Shown here piece by piece: positions 25,606-32,872 of a stretch of DNA of 64,000 nucleotides; position 1 is the first letter of the stretch, and each line of letters begins with the position of its first letter. Source of the DNA: DASUPK01 sp963833375. Lineage in GTDB: Bacteria > Actinomycetota > Thermoleophilia > Solirubrobacterales > 70-9. The notes under the pieces were generated by a model, which saw nothing but the letters and a program-made list of their open reading frames with translations, was not told the DNA's origin and did not search any database. The stretch spans positions 310,001 to 374,000 of the forward strand of contig CAWHXR010000007.1 in NCBI GenBank assembly GCA_963833375.1. The letters run 5' to 3'. The position numbers and the translations under genes are program-made.

Positions 25606-26084
25606 CAGAGGTCGTAGGAGGAGAGGTCCCGGTCGAGTCGCTCCTCGTCCCCGGGATCGAGCGGCGCAGGGGGAGGGGGCTCGGGGCGGCCACGGCGACG
25701 GGTGAGCCGGTAGGCGCCCACGGCGAGGCCGGCGATCGCCAGGGCGATCAGCAGACCCGGCACGATCCAGGCGGTGAGGTCGAAGCCGTGCCCGCTCGGG
25801 GTGGCGAGTACGCGCGGGCCGTACTGAGCCACCAGCGCATCCTTGATCTGGTCCTTGGTCTCGCCCCCGGCGATCAGGCGGCGGATCAGCGCCCGCTCCC
25901 GGTCGGCCTGCGGGGATTGCGATTCCTCGAGCAGCGTCCCGCAGATCGTGCACATCACCTCGTCCTCGATGTCCGGCAGGCTCGCTCGCGCCGTCTGCGC
26001 GGGCGCCGGCTGGGCAAGAGCACCGAGCGCCGCGAGCGCGGCGAGCCCGGCCAGCGCCAGCGTCCTCCCGACCCGGCGCTTCAC
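25605..26084 (-). CDS. ccmH: Cytochrome c maturation protein CcmH/CycL-type
   Basis: 159 residues from a GTG overlapping ccmG by four bases. A signal peptide ends near AQPAPAQTA. The conserved redox segment reads EVMCTICGTLLEESQSP (CxxC). Helical ALIRRLIAGGETKDQIKDALVAQYG follows, then one membrane segment (WIVPGLLIALAIAGLAVGAY) and a short cytoplasmic tail. CcmH keeps apocytochrome CxxCH thiols reduced and helps heme ligation by CcmF. It is translated together with the thioredoxin-like CcmG; ccmE and ccmF are about 4 kb away. Confidence 0.9.
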   Translation of the reverse strand: MKRRVGRTLALAGLAALAALGALAQPAPAQTARASLPDIEDEVMCTICGTLLEESQSPQADRERALIRRLIAGGETKDQIKDALVAQYGPRVLATPSGHGFDLTAWIVPGLLIALAIAGLAVGAYRLTRRRGRPEPPPPAPLDPGDEERLDRDLSSYDL

Positions 26085-26605
26085 GACTTCGCCTGGATCA
26101 GCGGCGAGACGATCTGGTCCAGGTAGTCCTGGTTGACCGGCCCGCGCCGGATCAGCGCGATCTGGCCCTGTGGATCGACCAGGAAGGATTCGGGGAAGCC
26201 GGTCATCCCATAGGCCTCCTTGCGGTCGTCGCCGCCGGCCTCTCGCAGCTGCGGATAGGTGAGCCTGTAGCGGTGCGTGAAGTCGAGCGCGTCGTGGGTG
26301 GAGTCGAAGAGGTTGATGCCGAGCACGGTGAAGCCATTCGCGCTGTGCCGGTTCTGGAACTCCTGCAGGATCGGCGCCTCGGCCCGGCACGGCTCGCACC
26401 AGGAGGCCCAGAAGTTGACCAGGACCCACCTGCCGCGATAGTCGGCGATCTGCCCGGTGCCGGGGGAGCCGAGCGTCTCCAAGCGCTTGTCAGGCGCCGT
26501 GTCGCCGACCGCGAGGGACGCCTCGCCCTTGCTGAGCAGCCCGAACCCGAGCAGCCCGATCACCGCGAGGACGGCGATCACCACGATGAACGGCTTCGCG
26601 CTCAC
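26081..26605 (-). CDS. ccmG: Thioredoxin-like thiol-disulfide oxidoreductase (CcmG/DsbE/ResA type)
   Basis: 174 residues, one N-terminal membrane anchor (FIVVIAVLAVIGLLGFGLL) and an extracytoplasmic thioredoxin domain. The active site is NFWASWCEPCRAEAP, followed by GINLFDSTHDALDF and the cis-Pro region TGFPESFLVDPQG. It probably reduces the apocytochrome c or CcmH cysteines. The GTG start is supported by a TAGCCT hexamer 7 bases upstream. It overlaps ccmH by four bases. Confidence 0.92.
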   Translation of the reverse strand: MSAKPFIVVIAVLAVIGLLGFGLLSKGEASLAVGDTAPDKRLETLGSPGTGQIADYRGRWVLVNFWASWCEPCRAEAPILQEFQNRHSANGFTVLGINLFDSTHDALDFTHRYRLTYPQLREAGGDDRKEAYGMTGFPESFLVDPQGQIALIRRGPVNQDYLDQIVSPLIQAKS

Positions 26606-26612
26606 CCCGGGA

Positions 26613-26618
26613 AGGCTA
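26613..26618 (-). promoter_or_regulatory. -10 hexamer TAGCCT, leaderless start of ccmG
   Basis: On the minus strand TAGCCT ends 7 bases before the GTG at 26605. Confidence 0.45.
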
Positions 26619-26637
26619 GTGAGGCGCGCCGCGGACC

Positions 26638-26643
26638 TAGAAT
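26638..26643 (+). promoter_or_regulatory. -10 hexamer TAGAAT of tRNA-Gly
   Basis: TAGAAT lies 11 bases before the mature 5' end of tRNA-Gly; it confirms that TAGAAT works as a -10 element in this genome. Confidence 0.5.
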
Positions 26644-26654
26644 GTCGCGAGCGC

Positions 26655-26727
26655 GCGGATGTAGCTCACCTGGTAGAGCGCCAGCTTCCCAAGCTGGAGG
26701 TAGCGGGTTCGAGTCCCGTCATCCGCT
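26655..26727 (+). tRNA. tRNA-Gly (CCC anticodon)
   Basis: 73 bases folding as a full cloverleaf: acceptor GCGGATG/CATCCGC, D-arm with GCTC/GAGC, anticodon stem CCAGC/GCTGG enclosing TTCCCAA (anticodon CCC), and T-loop GGGTTCGAGTCCC. The discriminator is T and CCA is not encoded. Confidence 0.95.
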
Positions 26728-26793
26728 CTGTCCCCGGGTCGGCGTCGCGAGCCGTCGGAGCCGGCTCGATGGGTCGGGACTCCCGAAGCGGGT

Positions 26794-27165
26794 ATGGAAC
26801 GGCAAATGGGCTTGATCGCAGGAATCGGAACCCGGGCGCTACGGCGAAGCCACTGGCTCGCCGAGCGACTCTGGGTGATCGCCGCCGCCGAGGTGGCGAT
26901 CACCACTCGCCGCCACTGGCGGCGGCTGGAGCCGGAGGAGCGTGCCAGGTTCTTCGCCTTGGTGCGGAAATCTCGGGGCAGGCCGTCGAGGCTCACCGAC
27001 CGCGAAACGGACGAGCTGCGTCGGCTTCTCGACAAGCTCGGGCACATCGAGCTCGCCGGGAGCGTTGCCAGGACAGTGATCCCGTTCCGGCCCGTGGGGC
27101 GGATCGTCGAGTTCGCCGCCGCGCGCGCGACGAGGCACCGGACGCCCTCCGGGGCGGAGGCCTAG
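26794..27165 (+). CDS. Conserved small hydrophilic protein of unknown function
   Basis: Up to 123 residues, with a second Met at residue 5 (26806) as an equally possible start. It has an aromatic/hydrophobic helix WLAERLWVIAAAEVAI, then TTRRHWRRLEPEERARFFALV, RPSRLTDRETDELRRLL and a basic C-terminus. The spacing of charged and hydrophobic residues suggests a helical protein. I do not recognise a family. It sits alone between tRNA-Gly and the convergent sugar-nucleotide gene. Confidence 0.6.
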   Translation: MERQMGLIAGIGTRALRRSHWLAERLWVIAAAEVAITTRRHWRRLEPEERARFFALVRKSRGRPSRLTDRETDELRRLLDKLGHIELAGSVARTVIPFRPVGRIVEFAAARATRHRTPSGAEA

Positions 27166-27176
27166 TCCGCGAGCGC

Positions 27177-28151
27177 TCAGCTCCCCACGCCGAGGGGCCT
27201 GATCTCCCGGTGGGCGGCATACCAGTCGAGTGTCCGCGCGATCCCCTCGCGGAGGTCCACCACCGGCTCCCACCCGATCTGCTCGCGGATCTTGGCCGAG
27301 TCGAGGTACTGGCGGTCGATCTCCCCTCTGGGGTTCCCGGGGCCCTGGTAGTCGGGCTCGACATCGCCTGGACCCAACTCGCAGATCAGATCCACGACCT
27401 CGCGGACTGCGTGGGGCCGCCCCCCGCCGGCGTTGAAGGCCTCGCCGGCCCCGCGGCCGGCGGCGAGCGCTTCAGCGATCGCGAGGTAGGCGGCGGCCGC
27501 GTCCTCGACGTAGAGGAGGTCTCGCTCCGGTGAGCCGTCCGAGCGGATCACGGGCCGCCTGCCGTCGAGGACGGCCGTCACCGTCTCGGGGATCAGCCGC
27601 GAGAAGTTGCGGTCCCCGCCACCGTAGATGTTCGCCATGCGCGTGACCGCGACCGGGAGGCCGTGGGTGTGCCAGTAGCTGCGGGCGATCAGGTCCGCGG
27701 CGGCCTTGGAGACGTCGTAGGGGAACACGGGCTGGAGCGGGGAGTCCTCCGTATACGGCAGATCCTCATGCGGGCCGTAGGCCTTGTCCGAGGAGGCGAC
27801 GACGATGCACTCGACCCCGACCTGGCGGCAGGCCTCGAGGATCACCCAGGTCCCCGCGATGTTGGTTTCGAACGTCGGGACGGGGGATGCGTTCGCATCC
27901 CCGACGATCGCCTGAGCGGCGAGGTGAAAGACCGAATCGATCCGGTTCTCACGGAGCAGGTCGAGAACCAGGGGGTAGTCGCCCAGATCTCCGACCGCAT
28001 CGTTGACGTCGACCGCGATCCCGTGGAGCTCGAGACCGGTTGGCGACTCTCCCCGCCGATCGAGGGACGTCACTTCCGAGCCGGACTCGAGCAGGGCCTT
28101 TGCCAGCCAGGAGGCCGCGAATCCGCGCGCCCCCGTAACCAGCGCCCTCAT
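27177..28151 (-). CDS. Nucleotide-sugar dehydratase/epimerase, CDP-glucose 4,6-dehydratase-like
   Basis: 324 residues, extended SDR. NAD loop VTGARGFAASWLAKAL, active-site pieces VASSDKAYGPHED and YDVSKAAADLIARSYW (YxxxK), then TRMANIYGGGDRNFSRLIPE and SPERDLLYVEDAAAAYL. The SDKAYG pattern and its coupling to a cytidylyltransferase-like gene (overlap of four bases) point to CDP-glucose 4,6-dehydratase (RfbG/DdhB). A GDP- or UDP-sugar specificity cannot be ruled out. The pair would give CDP-4-keto-6-deoxyglucose for a surface sugar. No downstream 3,6-dideoxyhexose genes are in the window. Confidence 0.82.
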   Translation of the reverse strand: MRALVTGARGFAASWLAKALLESGSEVTSLDRRGESPTGLELHGIAVDVNDAVGDLGDYPLVLDLLRENRIDSVFHLAAQAIVGDANASPVPTFETNIAGTWVILEACRQVGVECIVVASSDKAYGPHEDLPYTEDSPLQPVFPYDVSKAAADLIARSYWHTHGLPVAVTRMANIYGGGDRNFSRLIPETVTAVLDGRRPVIRSDGSPERDLLYVEDAAAAYLAIAEALAAGRGAGEAFNAGGGRPHAVREVVDLICELGPGDVEPDYQGPGNPRGEIDRQYLDSAKIREQIGWEPVVDLREGIARTLDWYAAHREIRPLGVGS

Positions 28152-28882
28152 ACCGCAGACTCCTCAGTCCAGACCCGCCAGGGCGGGTCGCCGGAGTCCC
28201 AGAGGTCGTTCAGGAGGATTGCGTCCTTGTAGGTGTCCATGCAATCCCAGAACCCGCCGTGCCGGAACGCGCGAAGCTCACCGTCAGCCGCCAGCCGCTC
28301 GAGCGGGTCTCGCTCGAGCACACTGTCCTCTCGCAGGTAGTCGAAGACTCCGGGCTCGAAGCAGAAGAACCCGCCGTTGATCCAGCTCGTAACCCGTGGC
28401 TTTTCGTGGAATGCGCGGACCACGCCGGTCTCGTCGACGTCCGCGACGCCGAACTGCAGCGCGGGTCGGACGACGGTCATCGTGGCGAGCGAGGCGCCCT
28501 GACGGTGGAATTCGACCAGCGACGACAGGTCGATGTCGGCGACGCCGTCGGCGTAGGTCGCGCAAAACGAGTCGGCGCCGATTCGGTCCTGGGCAAGCTT
28601 GAACCGGCCCCCAGTCGGCGTCTCGAGGCCGGTGTCGAGGCAGTTCACGGTCACGCCGTCCGGCCAGGGGGTGCCGCGCACCCAAGCTGCGATCTGCTCC
28701 CCCTTGTAGCCGGTGAGCAGGAGGAACCGAGAGAACCCCTGACCAATGTAGATCGAGATCACGTGCCAGAGGATGGGCCGGCCTCCGATCTCCACGAGCG
28801 CCTTCGGGATCGACTCCGTCTGTTCGCGCAGGCGCGTACCCCGCCCCCCGCAGAGGATCACGACTGGTTCCGGAATGGCCAA
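28148..28882 (-). CDS. Sugar-1-phosphate nucleotidyltransferase, glucose-1-phosphate cytidylyltransferase-like
   Basis: 244 residues. Nucleotide loop VVILCGGRGTRLREQTESIPKA-type start (GxGTRLR), RPILWHVISIY, FCATYADGVADIDL, and GGFFCFEPGVFDYL near the sugar site; the order matches RfbF/DdhA. It would make CDP-glucose from CTP and glucose 1-phosphate for the coupled dehydratase. The start is TTG at 28882, supported by TACGAT nine bases upstream. Confidence 0.85.
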   Translation of the reverse strand: MAIPEPVVILCGGRGTRLREQTESIPKALVEIGGRPILWHVISIYIGQGFSRFLLLTGYKGEQIAAWVRGTPWPDGVTVNCLDTGLETPTGGRFKLAQDRIGADSFCATYADGVADIDLSSLVEFHRQGASLATMTVVRPALQFGVADVDETGVVRAFHEKPRVTSWINGGFFCFEPGVFDYLREDSVLERDPLERLAADGELRAFRHGGFWDCMDTYKDAILLNDLWDSGDPPWRVWTEESAV

Positions 28883-28891
28883 GACGCCGCG

Positions 28892-28897
28892 ATCGTA
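28892..28897 (-). promoter_or_regulatory. -10 hexamer TACGAT before the nucleotidyltransferase
   Basis: On the minus strand TACGAT ends 9 bases before the TTG start at 28882. Confidence 0.4.
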
Positions 28898-28912
28898 GTG
28901 TCCTGGTCGCCG

Positions 28913-29617
28913 CTAGTTCGCCTGGCTGCTCGGGCGGATCAGGACCTCGTTGACGTCGACGCCCTCGGGCTGCTCCATCGCCCAGAGCACGGCCCTGGCG
29001 ATGTCGTCGTCCGCGAGCGCGTTCACGGGGCGCTGGTCGAAGAACTCCGTGTCGGTCATGCCCGGCTCGATCAGCGTCACCCTGATCCCGTGGTTCTCGT
29101 GCATCTGCCGCAACTCCTGGCGCAGGGACTCGCCGATCGCGCCGACGGCAAACTTGGTCGCGGAGTAGAGCGACCCGGGCAGGGGCCGACGCCCGGCTGC
29201 GGAGCTGGTGATCACGTAGTGACCGGCGCCCGACTCGAGCAGGGTGGGGAGGGTGGCCCGAATCGTCAGGGCCACCCCGAGAACGTTGGTGAGCACCATC
29301 GAGCGCCAGTGCTCGGGTGACTCCTCGAGGAAGCCCCGCTTGGCGCCGAAGCCCGCGTTCGCGAAGACGGCGTCGAGGCGCCCGAAGCTCTCGGTTCCGG
29401 CGGCCGCGATCCTTTGCACGTCGTCCCATTCGGTGACGTCGCAGCGCACGGCGATCGCCCGATCGCCACCGCCCAGCTCATCGGCAAGCTCTGAGATCCG
29501 ATCCTCGCGGCGGGCACCGAGCACGAGTCGGTAGCCGGCCTCGGCGGCGCGGCGCGCCGTGCGCGCGCCGATCCCGCTCGACGCCCCGGTGATCAGGAGT
29601 ACTCGCCCCTCGGCCAT
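28913..29617 (-). CDS. Short-chain dehydrogenase/reductase
   Basis: About 234 residues from the Met at 29617; an earlier Met at 29635 is possible, but CAGAAT eight bases before 29617 looks like a -10 for a leaderless message. Classical SDR: LLITGASSGIGARTA, VRCDVTEWDD, ANAGFG, catalytic SSAAGRRPLPGSLYSATKFAV (Ser, YxxxK) and VTLIEPGMTDTEF. The substrate is unknown. It is divergent from ccmE. Confidence 0.88.
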   Translation of the reverse strand: MAEGRVLLITGASSGIGARTARRAAEAGYRLVLGARREDRISELADELGGGDRAIAVRCDVTEWDDVQRIAAAGTESFGRLDAVFANAGFGAKRGFLEESPEHWRSMVLTNVLGVALTIRATLPTLLESGAGHYVITSSAAGRRPLPGSLYSATKFAVGAIGESLRQELRQMHENHGIRVTLIEPGMTDTEFFDQRPVNALADDDIARAVLWAMEQPEGVDVNEVLIRPSSQAN

Positions 29618-29714
29618 CCGACTGGATTCTGGCAATCCGAATGTCCGCGTGGCCGGCCGCAGACCACCGGAGCGTCAGGCTTTGACGGGCGATTGCGATA
29701 ATTCGCGGCCGCCC

Positions 29715-30122
29715 GTGGACCCATCGCGAAAGCGCAAGATCCGCCTGATCGTGGCCCTCTCGGCGGCCGTGCTGCTGGCCGCCGGGCTCGTCTACACGTC
29801 GTTCTCGGCCTCGACCGAGGCCAAGCAGCCCTCGCAGCTGCTCCAGGCCGACCCGAACGGCACCTACGAGCTGACCGGCAAGGTGGTGCCGGGCTCGATC
29901 AAGCACTCCGGCGACCAGCTCGACTTCCGGATCTCCGATCGCGACGGATCGCACCCGATCCCCGTCAGCTACTCCGGGACAGTCCCCGATCCTTTCAGGG
30001 ACGGCCGTGAGGTGATCGTCACGGGCAAGCTCCAGGACGGGACCTTCGTCGGGCAGAGGGACAGCCTGATCACGAAGTGCCCGTCCAAGTTCACGACCAC
30101 GACGGCGGGGCGGTCCAGCTGA
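29715..30122 (+). CDS. ccmE: Cytochrome c maturation heme chaperone CcmE, cysteine type
   Basis: 135 residues from a GTG. N-terminal basic stretch and a membrane anchor (LIVALSAAVLLAAGLVYTSF), then a beta-barrel OB-fold with GTYELTGKVVPGSI, LDFRISDRDGSHPIPVSYSG and GREVIVTGKLQDGTFVGQ. In E. coli the heme-binding His is in KHDENY. Here the corresponding position is TKCPSKF, so Cys replaces His and the usual following Tyr is Phe. Cys-type CcmE is the variant known from some deltaproteobacteria and archaea. It overlaps or abuts ccmF. Confidence 0.9.
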   Translation: MDPSRKRKIRLIVALSAAVLLAAGLVYTSFSASTEAKQPSQLLQADPNGTYELTGKVVPGSIKHSGDQLDFRISDRDGSHPIPVSYSGTVPDPFRDGREVIVTGKLQDGTFVGQRDSLITKCPSKFTTTTAGRSS

Positions 30123-32278
30123 CGATCCTCGGCTCCGCACTGCTCGCCGCGGCCCTGCTCTGCGCGCTCTACGCGGCGGGGTCCGCCATCCACGGCGCCC
30201 GGACGGGCGACCGCCGCTGGGTCGAGTCCTCCCGGCGGTCGGTGTACGCCGTCGCCGCGCTGCTCACCACCGCGGTGGTGCTGCTCGAGATCGCCTTCGT
30301 CCGCGACGACTTCCACTTCGCCCTGGTCGCCGACCACTCCTCGTCCACCACGCCGACCTTCTACAAGCTGACCGCGATGTGGTCCTCCCAGGAGGGCTCG
30401 CTGCTGCTCTGGGCATGGGTCCTCTCGCTGGCGGCGAGCGGCGTGCTCTACATCACCCGGCGCCGCCACCGCGAGATCGTCCCCTGGGCCACCGCGGTCC
30501 TGGCGGGACTGGGCTCGTTCTTCATCGGGCTGATGATCTTCAAGGCCCAGCCCTTCGCCCACCTCGATCCCGCTCCGGTCGAGGGCGCCGGCCTGACGCC
30601 CCTGCTGCGCAACCCCTATATGGCGGTTCACCCGCCGATGCTCTACTCCGGCTACGTGCTCTGGTCGATTCCGTTCGCCTTCTGCATCGGCGCGCTGATC
30701 AGCCGCAGGCTGGACGCGAGCTGGATCCGGACCACCCGCAACTTCGCGCTGGTGGCCTGGACCTTCCTCGGCATCGGGCTGCTGCTCGGCTCCCGCTGGT
30801 CCTACGAGGAGCTCGGCTGGGGCGGCTACTGGGGCTGGGACCCGGTCGAGAACGCGGCGCTGATGCCCTGGTTGGTCGGCACCGGGTTCCTGCACTCGGT
30901 GATGGTCCAGGAGAAGCGGGGGATGCTGAAGGTCTGGAACGTCAGCCTGATCTCGGCGACGTTCTGCCTCTGCCTGCTGGGGACCTTCCTGGTCCGCTCT
31001 GGCGTCCTCCAGTCGATCCACGCCTTCGGGGCCTCGACCGTCGGCGGGCCGCTGCTGGTGCTGATCGGGGTGGCGGCGATCGGCTCGACGATCCTGATCG
31101 TCACTCGCCTCGACCAGCTCAAGCCGGAGCGCCGGATCGACTCGCTGCTCTCCCGCGAGTCCATCTTCCTGATCAACAACCTGCTGCTCGTCGGGCTGGC
31201 TCTGGTGATCTTCTGGGGGACCTTCTTCCCGCTGATCTCTGAGTTCTTCACCGGCGACCGGCATTCGCTCGCCGCCCCCTGGTTCGACCGCTACGTGACC
31301 CCGATCGGCGTGCTGCTGGTCCTCTTCACGGGGATCGGGCCGCTCTTCGCCTGGGGCCGCCTGAGCGGCTCGGCCGCGCGCCGGCTGCTGCTCTGGCCGG
31401 TGATCGCGACCGTGGCCACGATCATCGTGCTCCTGGTCGCGAGCGACGCGGGGAGCCATCTCTGGGCGCTGCTGATCTTCGCCTTCGCCGCCTTCACCCT
31501 GGTGGCCCTGGCCGGGGAGTTCTGGCGCGCGGGGGCCAGCCGTCGTGCGCTCACCGCCGAGAGCTTCCCGCTCGCGCTGGGCAGGGGCGTCGCCCGGAAC
31601 CGCCGCCGCTACGGCGGCTACCTCGTCCACGCGGGGATCGTCTTCACGCTGATCGGCATCGCCGCCTCCTCGAGCTTCCAGACCAACCGGGACCTGCGCC
31701 TCCAGGTCGGGCAGTCGGCGAAGGTCGGCGACTACACGATCGACTACCGCAGGCTGACCGCGGATCCCAAGAGCGAGCGGATCGCGTTCGCGGCGCGACT
31801 GGACGTGAGGCGCGACGGCAAGCACTTCGCGACCCTCAACCCGGCGCGCAACTACTACCCGACGCAGGACCCGACGGCGGGGCCGATCGGCCGCTACTTC
31901 ATGGGGGAGTCGACCAGCGAGGTGGGCCTGAAGACGGGGGCCGGGGGTGACCTCTGGACCGCCTTCCAGCCGGACCTCGCGGTGCTCAACCCGGCGATCA
32001 TCCGCGGCAACCGCCAGCTCGCCAAGGTCGGCCCGGTCGGCCAGGGGATCGCCATCCAGGTGCTGGCCCAGCACTACGCCCAGAGCCCGCCGCCGGCGAC
32101 CTTCCGCGTGATCGTCAACCCGCTGGTGGTCTGGATCTGGGTCCCGGGAGGCCTGCTGGCGATCGCGGGCGCGGTGATGGCGGGCTGGCCGGCGCTCGAA
32201 TCGCGCCGCCAGCTGGAGGCCGCCTATCGGGCGAGATTGGGCAAGGAGCTGGGGACGGTCAACCCGCCCATCACATGA
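30077..32278 (+). CDS. ccmF: Cytochrome c heme lyase subunit CcmF
   Basis: About 720-733 residues, some 15 membrane segments. Heme-handling blocks: the WWD motif (GWGGYWGWDPVENAALMPWL), the conserved AVHPPMLYSGYV His region and FLVRSGVLQSIHAF with another His. A large C-terminal extracytoplasmic domain lies between the last membrane segments. It attaches heme delivered by CcmE to apocytochrome c. The start is uncertain: GTG 30077 overlaps ccmE by 46 bases and adds a non-hydrophobic leader, while CTG 30119 would give a four-base CTGA overlap, like the GTGA overlaps elsewhere here. Confidence 0.93.
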   Translation: MPVQVHDHDGGAVQLTILGSALLAAALLCALYAAGSAIHGARTGDRRWVESSRRSVYAVAALLTTAVVLLEIAFVRDDFHFALVADHSSSTTPTFYKLTAMWSSQEGSLLLWAWVLSLAASGVLYITRRRHREIVPWATAVLAGLGSFFIGLMIFKAQPFAHLDPAPVEGAGLTPLLRNPYMAVHPPMLYSGYVLWSIPFAFCIGALISRRLDASWIRTTRNFALVAWTFLGIGLLLGSRWSYEELGWGGYWGWDPVENAALMPWLVGTGFLHSVMVQEKRGMLKVWNVSLISATFCLCLLGTFLVRSGVLQSIHAFGASTVGGPLLVLIGVAAIGSTILIVTRLDQLKPERRIDSLLSRESIFLINNLLLVGLALVIFWGTFFPLISEFFTGDRHSLAAPWFDRYVTPIGVLLVLFTGIGPLFAWGRLSGSAARRLLLWPVIATVATIIVLLVASDAGSHLWALLIFAFAAFTLVALAGEFWRAGASRRALTAESFPLALGRGVARNRRRYGGYLVHAGIVFTLIGIAASSSFQTNRDLRLQVGQSAKVGDYTIDYRRLTADPKSERIAFAARLDVRRDGKHFATLNPARNYYPTQDPTAGPIGRYFMGESTSEVGLKTGAGGDLWTAFQPDLAVLNPAIIRGNRQLAKVGPVGQGIAIQVLAQHYAQSPPPATFRVIVNPLVVWIWVPGGLLAIAGAVMAGWPALESRRQLEAAYRARLGKELGTVNPPIT

Positions 32279-32318
32279 ACGGGTTGCTCCTCGGCTTCGC
32301 CTCAGAGCACCCTCGCAC
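32275..32318 (+). repeat. Dispersed inverted-repeat motif, copy B
   Basis: ATGAACGGGTTGCTCC ... GAGCACCCTCGCAC with arms GGGTTGCTC and GAGCACCC around a CTCGGCTTCGCCTCAG centre. It starts at the ccmF stop codon. Confidence 0.45.
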
Positions 32319-32325
32319 ACCGGCC

Positions 32326-32331
32326 TAGCCT
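32326..32331 (+). promoter_or_regulatory. -10 hexamer TAGCCT, leaderless start
   Basis: TAGCCT ends 6 bases before the ATG at 32338. Confidence 0.4.
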
Positions 32332-32337
32332 CAGTGC

Positions 32338-32625
32338 ATGGAGTTCCTGCTCGCAGTCGCAATCGTCGTGCTGGTCGCCTGGTTCGTGACCGCGCCGCTG
32401 CGCAACCGTCCCTCCACGAGCGGCGAGGACAGGACCGCGCCCGAGCTCGCCGACCTCGAGGCCCGGAAGGCGGCGAAGTACAGGCAGATCCGCGACGCCG
32501 AGGCGGACAGGGCCGCCGGCAAGCTCACCGAGGAGGACTTCAAGCGCCTCGACCGCGAGCTGCGCGGCGAGGCGGTCGACATCCTGAAGCGGATCGACCG
32601 GCTTCGCGGCCCGGGCCGAGCCTGA
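32338..32625 (+). CDS. Small membrane-anchored coiled-coil protein, CcmI-like
   Basis: 95 residues: an N-terminal membrane helix (FLLAVAIVVLVAWFVTAPL), then a helical segment ELADLEARKAAKYRQIRDA and AAGKLTEEDFKRLDRELRGE. The latter resembles the N-terminal membrane/helix part of CcmI, which escorts apocytochromes to CcmF/CcmH. The location right after ccmF supports that, but the TPR domain of CcmI is missing, so the call is tentative. Confidence 0.65.
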   Translation: MEFLLAVAIVVLVAWFVTAPLRNRPSTSGEDRTAPELADLEARKAAKYRQIRDAEADRAAGKLTEEDFKRLDRELRGEAVDILKRIDRLRGPGRA

Positions 32626-32627
32626 TC

Positions 32628-32633
32628 TACACT
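32628..32633 (+). promoter_or_regulatory. -10 hexamer TACACT, leaderless start of secG
   Basis: TACACT ends 7 bases before the ATG at 32641. Confidence 0.45.
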
Positions 32634-32640
32634 CCCGGCC

Positions 32641-32865
32641 ATGGCAACCGTGCTCAGCGTGGTCGAGGTCATCATGTCGGTGATCCTGATCTTCCTGGTG
32701 CTCCTGCATTCCGGCAAGGACGCCGGCCTCTCAGGTGCCTTCGGCATCGGTGGAGGCGGCAGCTCCTTCGGAGGCGGCTCGCTGGTGGAGCGGAACCTGA
32801 CCCGATGGACCATCTTCTTCGGGGTCCTCTGGGCGCTGAACGCGATCGTCATCCTCAAGATCTAG
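32641..32865 (+). CDS. secG: Preprotein translocase subunit SecG
   Basis: 74 residues with two membrane segments (VVEVIMSVILIFLVLLHSGK and WTIFFGVLWALNAIVIL). The conserved loop between them has GKDAGLSGAFG and the Gly/Ser-rich GGGGSSFGGGSLVERNLTR. It is an auxiliary subunit of SecYEG. In many Gram-positive genomes secG follows the glycolytic genes; here it sits about 15 kb away after ccmF. Confidence 0.93.
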   Translation: MATVLSVVEVIMSVILIFLVLLHSGKDAGLSGAFGIGGGGSSFGGGSLVERNLTRWTIFFGVLWALNAIVILKI

Positions 32866-32872
32866 GCGTCTG

